Part shown: in pieces, positions 1-6,079 of the stretch | Numbering within the stretch: position 1 is the first letter of the stretch | Layout of the letters: each line of letters starts with the position of its first letter | NCBI GenBank assembly: GCA_005884825.1 | Contig: VAZT01000135.1 | Location: 1-7,533 of the forward strand | Source: Alphaproteobacteria bacterium | GTDB lineage: Bacteria; Pseudomonadota; Alphaproteobacteria; ATCC43930; CGMCC-115725 | Direction of reading: 5' to 3' | DNA length: 7,533 nt | The notes under the pieces: generated by a model | The model's database searches: none | What the model was told of the DNA's origin: nothing | Seen by the model: the letters and a program-made list of their open reading frames with translations, nothing else | Program-made: the position numbers and the translations under genes

Positions 1-51
1 GCCGGCGATGAAGGAGGGCAGAGTCCGGGGGCGCACCGAAAACCCGGCAGC

Positions 52-970
52 TTACGGACTCGAGACCGACAACATCGAGCGACGGCCGGCGCGCAGCCTC
101 AGACCGGGCGCCGGCCGCTCGAGCAGCACCTCGCGGCGAAAGCGCACGAGCCGCGCGGGCCGCCCGCCCGTCGTGCCGCTGATCCCGCCGGTCTCCTCGA
201 CCAAACCCTGCTGCTCGACGAGACGGCGAAAATTTTGCTTGTGCAGCCGCACGCCCGACAACGCCTCGACTGTGCGCTGCAACTGCAGCAAGGTGAAAGC
301 CGGCGGCATCAGCTCGAACACGACCGGGCGATATTTGATCTTGCCGCGCAACCGGCCGATCGCGGTGGCGAGGATGCGGCGGTGGTCAGCCGCCATCGGC
401 ACTCCAAAGGTCGGGCCATCCTCCGGCGGCAGCGGGCTTCCGAGATCGCGCCAGCGCTCCTGGATTAGACCTGCCTCGTAAAGCAGCTCATAGCGCTCGA
501 GAACCAACTCCTCGTTCCAGGAAGTGGCAAAGGCGAGGCCGACCCGCTCAGCGCGCAGGCGCCGCTCCGCTTCGCTCGCTGCCTGCCCCGCCCATAAACG
601 CAGACGCTCCTCGACGGGGGCGAGCGCCGCCGGCCTTCCGGAGCGCCAGTCTTCCCACGGGAAAAACCGGTACCAGTTTTGCCACGGCGCTTCGGCGGCT
701 CCGCTCTGCCGCGCTTCGCGGACCAGCGCGAGATAGGCGACCGTCAGAGCCCGCCCCGGTCGCGTCTCACCGGTTTCGGTGCGGTCACGGTCGCCAAAGG
801 TGTAAAGCTGCTCGACATAGCCCAGTTTCTGGAACGGTCAGAACACGCGGCTCGTCGACCGTCGCCGTTACGATGGCCGCGCTGAGCCTGATCGACAGCG
901 CCGCGCCGCGGCCGCGCGTGGGCGCGATGTGGCTGGCGAACGCGGCTATGTTGGCGGCGGTCCTTTCCAT
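52..970 (-). pseudogene. nadQ: Broken NadQ-type regulator of NAD biosynthesis (Nudix-like domain plus winged helix)
   Basis: The product resembles the COG4111 'NAD regulator in Alphaproteobacteria', a Nudix-like domain followed by a winged helix that controls nadABC. Fragment 1 starts at ATG 970, behind a good ribosome site (AGAGGTGAT), and reads RLSAAIVTATVDEPRVLTV, the family's usual first strand. Its frame then turns nonsensical and stops at 785. The rest lies in another minus-strand frame, open from about 837: KLGYVEQLYTFGDRDR, ALTVAYLALVRE, WYRFFPWEDWRSGRP, WNEELVLERYELLYEAGL. The winged helix follows (FELMPPAFTLLQLQR to GGRPARLVRFRRE), ending at TAA 54-52. Family members, from memory, have about 35 residues between VLTV and LGYVEQ. 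Those residues are absent, so the lesion at roughly 826-838 looks like an out-of-frame deletion of about 100 bases. Neither fragment alone should be functional. The nadA/B/C genes usually follow nadQ and would lie beyond base 1. Sequence or assembly error is the alternative explanation. Confidence 0.82.
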
Positions 971-1078
971 GCGTCGAGATCACCTCTTGGCTGTTCCCGA
1001 CGCATCCTACCACATCAAAGACGTTAGCCGGCGGCGGCGATCATCTGCTCGAGCTCGTCATGATCACCGCTGCCTCAT

Positions 1079-1375
1079 TTACTGGTTACCGCAATTGCGG
1101 TCCAGAACCGTCGTCACCTCGATCCCGCTGACAAACTGGTTCTTGGCGAAGGTTTGCCCCGGCGCCAGGTTCAGCTGCACCCCTTGTGCCCTGATCGTCG
1201 TCGGGCGCAGCACGGTCCAGGAACCGTTGGGGCCGCGCTGGAAGTCGCCGCAGGCGATCGGACCATCGGAGCCCGAACGGCCCTGGGCCATGCCCGGATG
1301 CGCTGTTACGCAACCAAAGAAGAGCATTGCGGCCGCAGCAGCGGGAGACGAACCGATCTTTTTGTCGCGAAACAT
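1079..1375 (-). CDS. Small secreted protein of unknown function
   Basis: This 98-residue protein matches no family I can name. Residues 1-30 form a Sec signal peptide: a charged start (MFRDKK), an Ala-rich hydrophobic stretch, and a plausible signal peptidase I site after G-M-A at residue 30. C22 follows F-F-G, a poor lipobox, so a lipoprotein is less likely. The mature part is only about 68 residues, with two cysteines (C42 and C95) that could form a disulfide in the periplasm. It contains a beta-rich stretch around WTVLRPTTIRAQGVQLNLAPG. The start is supported by a strong ribosome site, AGGAGGTCA, eight bases before the ATG. The gene is divergent from the solute-binding-protein gene across 131 bases and lies upstream of the broken nadQ on the same strand. 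The signal peptide, ribosome site and sensible composition argue that it is a real gene. Confidence 0.72.
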   Translation of the reverse strand: MFRDKKIGSSPAAAAAMLFFGCVTAHPGMAQGRSGSDGPIACGDFQRGPNGSWTVLRPTTIRAQGVQLNLAPGQTFAKNQFVSGIEVTTVLDRNCGNQ

Positions 1376-1506
1376 TGAATTGACCTCCTCATCGAATGTC
1401 CCGGCGACCCGGCGAGAGCAGTCGCGGCCGGCTCTGATCGAGGCAACGCCGGTGATTGCCCAGTTGGTTCCGTGCTATGGTCGCGCCTCGACGAGGGAGG
1501 AAGATC
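1376..1506. other. Divergent intergenic region between the secreted-protein and binding-protein genes
   Basis: The 131 bases separate two divergent genes and must carry their promoters. For the rightward gene I see a -10-like TATGGT at 1476-1481 but no convincing -35 at 16-18 bases from it. TTGCCC at 1456-1461 is only 14 bases away. For the leftward gene I see only its ribosome site, at 1381-1389. No clear palindrome stands out as an operator. Confidence 0.3.
1495..1501 (+). promoter_or_regulatory. Ribosome binding site that fixes the start of the solute-binding protein
   Basis: GGGAGGA lies five bases before ATG 1507. The same frame is open from an ATG at 1456, but that start would put an extra MPSWFRAMVAPRRGRKI in front of a normal signal peptide and has no ribosome site. 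The 1507 start is therefore preferred. Confidence 0.7.
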
Positions 1507-3099
1507 ATGCCGGGTATCGCCCGTGCGCTCGCATTGACGAGCGCCGTTTTTTTGCTCACCGCCCCGCCGGCGTTCGCGCAGAAGAGCGGTGGCGTCCTCA
1601 AATTCTTTCACCGCGACAGCCCCGCGAGCGGCTCGATCCATGAAGAGGCGACGATCTCGGCTGTGGCGCCCTTCATGGGTGTGTTCAATAACATCGTTCT
1701 GTTCAATCAGCACGAGAAACAGAACCGGCTCGATCTCATCGAGCCCGAGCTCGCCGAAGACTGGAAGTGGAACGAGGATTTCACGCGGATCGGCTTTCGG
1801 CTGCGGCAAGGCGTCAAGTGGCACGACGGTAAGCCGTTCACTGCGAAAGATGTCAAATGCACCTGGGACATGCTGCTCGGCAAGTCGAGCGAGAAGCTCC
1901 GCCTCAATCCGCGCAAGGCCTGGTATCGCAATCTCGACGAAGTCACGACCGATGGCGAAGACGGGGTGACTTTCGTCCTGAAGCGACCACAGCCGGCGTT
2001 TTTAATGCTGCTCGCGAGCGGCATGTCACCGGTTTACCCGTGCCACGTGCCGGCGCGCGACATGCGCACGCATCCGATTGGCACGGGCCCATTCAAATTC
2101 GTCGAGTTCAAGCCAAACGATTACATCCGGTTTGCGAAGAACCCGGATTACTGGAAGCCGGGCCGGCCCTATCTCGACGGTATCGAGTGGACCATCGTCC
2201 CGAACCGCTCGACCCAGACGCTCGCCTTTATCGCCGGCAAGTTCGACATGACCTTTCCCTACGAGGTCACGGTGCAGTCGATGCGCGACATCAAAAGCCA
2301 GGCGCCCGACGCGATCTGCGAGCTGACGCAGACGCCGGTCGCAATAAACCTGCTCGTCAATCGTGAGGCGCCACCCTTCAGCGACCCGGAAATTCGCCGG
2401 GCAATGCAATTGGCGATCGATCGCAAAAGCTTCATCGACATTCTCGCCGAGGGCCAGGGAGACGTCAGCGGGGCGATGCAGCCGCCGCCCGGCGGGCTTT
2501 GGGGCCTGCCGCCGGAAATTCTCCAGACTCTGCCAGGCTATGGCCCCGATGCGCAGGCCAACCGCGCCGAGGCTCGCAAATTGATCGAGAAGCACGGCTA
2601 TGGGCCTCAGAAGCGGCTCCCGGTCAAGGTCGCGGCGCGCAATATCGCTCAATACCGTGACCCAGCCGTGATCCTGATCGACCAGATGAAGGAGATCTAC
2701 ATCGACGGCGAGCTCGACACCGTCGAAACCGCCAACTGGTTCCCCAAGGTGGCCCGCAAGGACTTCATGGTCGGCGCCAATCTTTCGGGCTCGGGGGTCG
2801 ACGACCCGGACGCCTATTTCTACGAGCATTATGCCTGCGGTTCCGAACGCAATTACACAAACTACTGCAATCCCGAGCTCGAAAAAATGTACGAGCAGCA
2901 ATCGGTCGAGCCCGACCAGGAAAAGCGCAAGAAACTGGTCTGGGATATCGACCGGCAGCTCCAGGAGGACGCGGCCCGCCCGATCATTTATCAATACCGC
3001 CTCGGGACCTGCCATTACCCGCGGGTGCATGGGGTCACCGTGATGGTCAACAGCATTTTCAATGGCTGGCGCTTCGAGGACGCCTGGCTCGACCAATAG
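1507..3099 (+). CDS. ABC transporter periplasmic solute-binding protein, family 5 (peptide/nickel type)
   Basis: This 530-residue protein belongs to the SBP_bac_5 family (DppA/OppA/NikA-like, cluster C), whose members capture peptides, nickel chelates, opines or other solutes in the periplasm for an ABC importer. Residues 1-24 are a clear signal peptide, with cleavage expected after AFA and before QKSGG. The family signature is seen as RLRQGVKWHDGKPFTAKDV (about 98-116). HPIGTGPFKFVEF (from 189) and the following NPDYWKPGRPYLDGIEW are also typical, as is the C-terminal YTNYCNPELEKMYEQQ region. Length is normal and no break is seen. The substrate cannot be read from the sequence. No permease or ATPase gene is in the window, so it either serves a transporter encoded elsewhere or its partners lie outside. 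It ends 15 bases before the CoA-transferase start, which suggests co-transcription and hints at an organic-acid-like substrate (inference). Confidence 0.93.
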   Translation: MPGIARALALTSAVFLLTAPPAFAQKSGGVLKFFHRDSPASGSIHEEATISAVAPFMGVFNNIVLFNQHEKQNRLDLIEPELAEDWKWNEDFTRIGFRLRQGVKWHDGKPFTAKDVKCTWDMLLGKSSEKLRLNPRKAWYRNLDEVTTDGEDGVTFVLKRPQPAFLMLLASGMSPVYPCHVPARDMRTHPIGTGPFKFVEFKPNDYIRFAKNPDYWKPGRPYLDGIEWTIVPNRSTQTLAFIAGKFDMTFPYEVTVQSMRDIKSQAPDAICELTQTPVAINLLVNREAPPFSDPEIRRAMQLAIDRKSFIDILAEGQGDVSGAMQPPPGGLWGLPPEILQTLPGYGPDAQANRAEARKLIEKHGYGPQKRLPVKVAARNIAQYRDPAVILIDQMKEIYIDGELDTVETANWFPKVARKDFMVGANLSGSGVDDPDAYFYEHYACGSERNYTNYCNPELEKMYEQQSVEPDQEKRKKLVWDIDRQLQEDAARPIIYQYRLGTCHYPRVHGVTVMVNSIFNGWRFEDAWLDQ

Positions 3100-3114
3100 G
3101 GCGTCACTAACGAG

Positions 3115-5286
3115 ATGTCATTACTGCAAGGTCTCGGTTTCGTACAAATAGGAACGGGTTTGGCTGCCGCCGTTTGCGGACGGCTCTTCGCCGATGCGGG
3201 TGCGGATGTCTGCTGCGTCGACCCGGAAATGTCGACGCCGCTCGCGGCCTACCTCAATCACGGCAAGCCCGTCGCCGCCAATGATGCTGCAGCGCGCCGC
3301 AGTGCGATCGCAACCGCCAAATTAATCGTCTGTGAGGGCCGACCCCAACAGCTTCGCGCCTTGCAATACGACGCCGACAGTCTCCGCCGCCTCAATGCGA
3401 CTGCGGCGCTGGTATACATCTCGCCCTTCGGACAAACCGGACCAAAAGCCAATGACCCGGGGGCCGACCTGACGCTGTTTTTTGCGAGCGGCATTGCCCG
3501 GTTGCTGACGGGACAGGTAGACGCTCTCGCCGAACCGCCAATCCGCCCGGTCGGCGAACAATCCGCCTTTATCGGCGGCCTTGCCGCCGCTTGCGCCGGC
3601 ATGCACGCGGCACTGGCCGCACCCGGCGTGGTCGTCGATGTCTCGATCGCGGAAGCGCTGGCGACTATGGCGATCACCGAGCTGGCGCGAGCCGGGCTGG
3701 GAGGGAAAACGCGCCCGCGGAAGCGCGAGGCGGACGGCAACGGAGCCACGGTCACGATCTTGCCCGCAAGCGACGGGTATGTCGCGATCTCGCCGCGCGA
3801 AGAGCGTCAGTGGACGGCGTGGCTGTCCGTAATGGGCTCGCCCGACTGGGCCTGTGACCCGCGTTTCGCCACCAAGCCCGACCGGGTTGCCAACTGGGAC
3901 GCGCTCCATGCGCTGATGTCCGCATGGAGCCGCCAGTACAGCAAGCAATTGATCGCCGATCGCGCCCAGGCCGCTCATGTGCCGAGCTTTCCGCTGCGCG
4001 AGCCGGCGGAACAGCTCGAATCGCCGCAACTCGCGCACCGCAAATTCTGGAGAAGGGTCGAGCTCAGGGGACGAATGGTCAAGGCTCCGGGACCTCCCTT
4101 CGGGCTGCAGGTCACCACGGCCAGCAGCAATTCGGCCGATCGCAGAGCGGGGCCGATGCCCCTCTCGGGCATTCGCGTCCTGGACTTCAGCTGGGTTATC
4201 GCCGGCCCGACGGCGACGCGCTATCTCGCGGCGATGGGCGCCGAAATCATCAAGGTCGAGGCGCCTGGACGCGGCGACCCCGGACGCGCCTCGGAACTGC
4301 ACACGGTTCTCGGCCAGGCGAAACGAAGCATCGTCCTCGACCTGAAGAACCCGGAAGCGGTCGCTGTCGCGCGGGCGCTCGCCGGGCGCTGCGACGTCGT
4401 CGTCGAAAATTTCGCTACGGGCGTCATGGAAAGATTGGGACTCGGCGCCACCGATCTGCAGGCGCTCAATCCGGATCTGCTCTATGTCTCGGCCTCCGGT
4501 CTCGGGCGAACCGGGCCGGAGGCGCACGCCGTGGCCTACGGCACCCTCTTGCAGTGCTACGCCGGTTTCGCCGGGCTCAATCGCCATCCCGATATTCCGC
4601 CACGGGTCGGATTCGCCTGGCTCGACCCGATGTGCGGGCTGATGCTCGCTTTCATCGTCGCCGCCGGGCTGTGGCACCGGCACCGGGCAGGCGGTGTCGC
4701 CCGGATCGATTTTTCGATGATCGAGGCGATGCTGTGGACCATGGCCGAACCCTTGCTGGGCGCCCAGCTCGCGGCCCCGCCGCAGCCGCGCGGCAACGCT
4801 TCCGACCAGCACGCTCCCCATGGCGTCTATCGCTGCGCCGGCGAGGACGACTGGGTCAGCCTCGTCGCCACCACCGATGCGGAATGGCGAAACCTGTGTG
4901 CGCTCGTACCGGACCTGGCGCCGATGGCCGAACTCGGAATTGGCGAGCGCCGACAACGCCGTGAGACAATCGACCAGGCCATCACCGCGTGGGCGCGCCC
5001 AATACCCGCCGCTGCCGCCGAGGCCGAGCTGCTGCGGGCGGGTATCCCGGCGGCGGCCCTCGCTAACTCCCGGGATCTCGTCAACAGCAATCACCTCGAG
5101 GCGCGCGGGTTCTGGGAACCCCATGGCGCAGGCACTCTGCCCGGCCTGCCGTGGCAGGCCAGCTTCGGCCGGGTGTCCGCACCCGCCCCGGAACTCGGCG
5201 CTGATACGCGGGCCGTCCTCAGTGAGCTGCTCGACCTCTCACCGGCCGAGGCCGCCGCGCTCCACGAATCGGGTGCGCTCGGATAG
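3115..5286 (+). CDS. Tandem two-domain class III CoA-transferase (CaiB/BaiF family), one half apparently inactive
   Basis: Class III CoA-transferases move CoA between carboxylic acids through an Asp-bound intermediate. This 723-residue protein holds two copies in one chain. The C-terminal copy (about 349-723) is canonical: PLSGIRVLDFSWVIAGP, GAEIIKVEAPGRGDP, VVENFATGVMERLGL, SASGLGRTGP (459-468), and WLDPMCGL, where D504 matches the catalytic Asp of formyl-CoA transferase. The N-terminal copy (1-340) is divergent. It keeps GADVCCVDP and SPFGQTGP (103-110), but AAA replaces the AGP motif and Glu148 falls where the catalytic Asp should be (my alignment by eye). It is probably structural. DMSP CoA-transferase/lyase DddD shares a two-domain plan but is longer, about 830 residues, so I would not call this DddD. 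The start at ATG 3115 has a weak ribosome site and may rely on coupling to the upstream binding-protein gene. It is convergent with marR, leaving 15 bases between them. The acyl substrate is unknown. Confidence 0.9.
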   Translation: MSLLQGLGFVQIGTGLAAAVCGRLFADAGADVCCVDPEMSTPLAAYLNHGKPVAANDAAARRSAIATAKLIVCEGRPQQLRALQYDADSLRRLNATAALVYISPFGQTGPKANDPGADLTLFFASGIARLLTGQVDALAEPPIRPVGEQSAFIGGLAAACAGMHAALAAPGVVVDVSIAEALATMAITELARAGLGGKTRPRKREADGNGATVTILPASDGYVAISPREERQWTAWLSVMGSPDWACDPRFATKPDRVANWDALHALMSAWSRQYSKQLIADRAQAAHVPSFPLREPAEQLESPQLAHRKFWRRVELRGRMVKAPGPPFGLQVTTASSNSADRRAGPMPLSGIRVLDFSWVIAGPTATRYLAAMGAEIIKVEAPGRGDPGRASELHTVLGQAKRSIVLDLKNPEAVAVARALAGRCDVVVENFATGVMERLGLGATDLQALNPDLLYVSASGLGRTGPEAHAVAYGTLLQCYAGFAGLNRHPDIPPRVGFAWLDPMCGLMLAFIVAAGLWHRHRAGGVARIDFSMIEAMLWTMAEPLLGAQLAAPPQPRGNASDQHAPHGVYRCAGEDDWVSLVATTDAEWRNLCALVPDLAPMAELGIGERRQRRETIDQAITAWARPIPAAAAEAELLRAGIPAAALANSRDLVNSNHLEARGFWEPHGAGTLPGLPWQASFGRVSAPAPELGADTRAVLSELLDLSPAEAAALHESGALG

Positions 5287-5301
5287 AGGCTCAATCGGGG
5301 C

Positions 5302-5751
5302 TTAGGAAAGCGCGCGCAGATCGGCGCGCAGGCGATCGGGGCTGGACCCGGTCAGGAGGCGATCGATCTCCGCATGGGTTCGCCGCCACACCGGAACTGC
5401 CGTACTCAGCAGTGCCCGGCCGGCCGGCGTCAGGCTCAGGCGGCGCGTGCGTTTGTCGGCATCGTCGGCCGCGACCGTCACCAAACCGCGCCGCTCCAGC
5501 GGCTTCAGATTGGCGGTCAAGGTAGTGCGGTCCATTGCCAGCAAGCTGGACACATTGCCGATGCTCGCCGGCTCCGGGCGGTTGAGCGACATCAGTAGCG
5601 AGAACTGCCCGCTGGTCAGTCCGAGCGGCCGCAGCGCCGCGTCGAAGCGTCGCGCCACCGCCCGCGCTGCCCGCTGCAAATGCAGGCACAGGCAGGCGTC
5701 CCGCACTTCGAGGGTGGTTTCGAAAGGCAAATCGTCGCACTTTGACACCAC
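5302..5751 (-). CDS. MarR-family transcriptional regulator
   Basis: This is a 149-residue winged-helix repressor-type protein, normal in length for MarR. The N-terminal dimerisation helix is CLCLHLQRAARAVARRFDAAL (20-40). The DNA-binding core runs from LTSGQFSLLMSL through IGNVSSLLAMDRTTLTANLK, with the recognition helix at about 74-84. The wing is DADKRTRRLSLT (97-108). Cysteines C5, C20 and C22 sit at the start, and the C-x-C pair could make it redox- or electrophile-responsive, as in some MarR proteins (inference). GTG 5751 is used here, but GTG 5748 is directly adjacent and GTG 5706 would also keep the domain. No start has a good ribosome site, so the first residues are uncertain. The gene is divergent from the MoaD-like gene, and a perfect palindrome lies six bases before its start, implying autoregulation and control of the neighbours. 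Confidence 0.92.
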   Translation of the reverse strand: MVSKCDDLPFETTLEVRDACLCLHLQRAARAVARRFDAALRPLGLTSGQFSLLMSLNRPEPASIGNVSSLLAMDRTTLTANLKPLERRGLVTVAADDADKRTRRLSLTPAGRALLSTAVPVWRRTHAEIDRLLTGSSPDRLRADLRALS

Positions 5752-5770
5752 CTACAAATGTTGATATCAA
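5742..5770 (+). promoter_or_regulatory. Promoter of the MoaD-like/beta-propeller operon
   Basis: A perfect sigma-70 -35 box (TTGACA, 5742-5747) is followed by a 17-base spacer and a -10-like TATCAA (5765-5770, four of six matches). Transcription would start near 5777, about 20 bases before the GTG start at 5798. The -35 overlaps the first codons of the divergent marR gene, and the -10 lies inside the palindrome, so a bound repressor would block polymerase directly. I could not find an equally good promoter for marR on the other strand. Confidence 0.6.
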
Positions 5771-5773
5771 CAT
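5758..5773. promoter_or_regulatory. Probable MarR operator: perfect 16-bp palindrome
   Basis: ATGTTGATATCAACAT reads identically on both strands. A TTGATATCAA core with no spacer has the size and symmetry of MarR-family operators. It sits in the 46-base gap between marR and the MoaD-like gene, six bases before the marR start, and covers the -10 of the opposite promoter. The position makes the neighbouring MarR the obvious ligand; binding itself is inferred. Confidence 0.75.
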
Positions 5774-5797
5774 GACACTTCAAGACCGAGGATTGTC

Positions 5798-6067
5798 GTG
5801 CCGACGGTGTCCTTCACCTCTGCGTTGCAACGGTTTCTGCCCGCGCCCTCGGCGGAAGTCAAAGGCGCCACGGTCGGCGCCGCGCTTGCCGAGGTGTTTG
5901 CGTCCCGCCCGGCGTTGCGCGGCTATGTACTCGACGACCAGGGCGCGCTGCGCCGGCACGTCGCCGTCTATGTCAACGGCCAGGCGGTGCGCGACCGTGT
6001 CCGGCTGACCGACCCGGTCGGTCCGCGCGACGAGATCTATGTGTTTCAAGCATTATCAGGTGGTTAA
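5798..6067 (+). CDS. MoaD/ThiS-type ubiquitin-like sulfur-carrier protein ending in Gly-Gly
   Basis: This 89-residue beta-grasp protein ends VYVNGQAVRD, then LTDPVGPRDEIYVFQALSGG. The C-terminal Gly88-Gly89 is the hallmark of sulfur carriers such as MoaD and ThiS. An E1-like enzyme (MoeB/ThiF type) adenylates that end, which is then converted to a thiocarboxylate. The V-N-G turn and the D-E-I-Y-V-F strand are typical of the fold. GTG 5798 is chosen because GAGGA lies five bases upstream and the first strand (PTVSFTSALQRF) starts right after it. No E1 enzyme, MoaE, thiazole or protease partner is encoded here. The next gene starts 12 bases after the stop, so the two are almost certainly co-transcribed. 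It is not the housekeeping MoaD by context. Whether it donates sulfur, tags proteins or only binds its neighbour cannot be told from the sequence. Confidence 0.88.
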   Translation: MPTVSFTSALQRFLPAPSAEVKGATVGAALAEVFASRPALRGYVLDDQGALRRHVAVYVNGQAVRDRVRLTDPVGPRDEIYVFQALSGG

Positions 6068-6079
6068 CGGAGGAGAAGC

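Noticed and set aside
1039..1065. Inverted repeat GATCAT / ATGATC separated by 15 bases, upstream of the broken nadQ
   Set aside because: The arms are only six bases and the interior does not pair. It could be an operator but is well within what chance allows. A minus-strand reading DELEQMIAAG followed by stop in the same place is too short to call a gene remnant.
873..1643. A 256-codon open frame on the plus strand crossing the nadQ and secreted-protein genes
   Set aside because: Its translation is Arg/Pro-rich without domain signals, it opposes two better-supported minus-strand genes, and it overlaps the start of the solute-binding protein in another frame.
2026..3096. A 356-codon open frame on the minus strand inside the binding-protein gene
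   Set aside because: It is antisense to a typical family-5 solute-binding protein, with no ribosome site or recognisable domain.
3322..5124. A 600-codon open frame on the minus strand inside the CoA-transferase gene
   Set aside because: It is the antisense shadow common in high-GC genes. The plus strand carries clear CoA-transferase motifs throughout and the antisense product resembles nothing.
3115..5286. DddD-type DMSP CoA-transferase/lyase
   Set aside because: The two-domain plan is shared, but the protein is about 100 residues shorter than DddD, and no DMSP-related transporter or catabolic gene is next to it.
5287..5301. Possible bidirectional terminator between the CoA-transferase and marR genes
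   Set aside because: The 15-base gap has no hairpin or T-run. Any terminator must lie inside the coding ends or be of another type.
5291..5773. A 160-codon minus-strand frame starting at the palindrome's own ATG and overlapping marR
   Set aside because: It reads the marR region in a different frame and gives no recognisable domain, whereas the MarR frame is a full family match.
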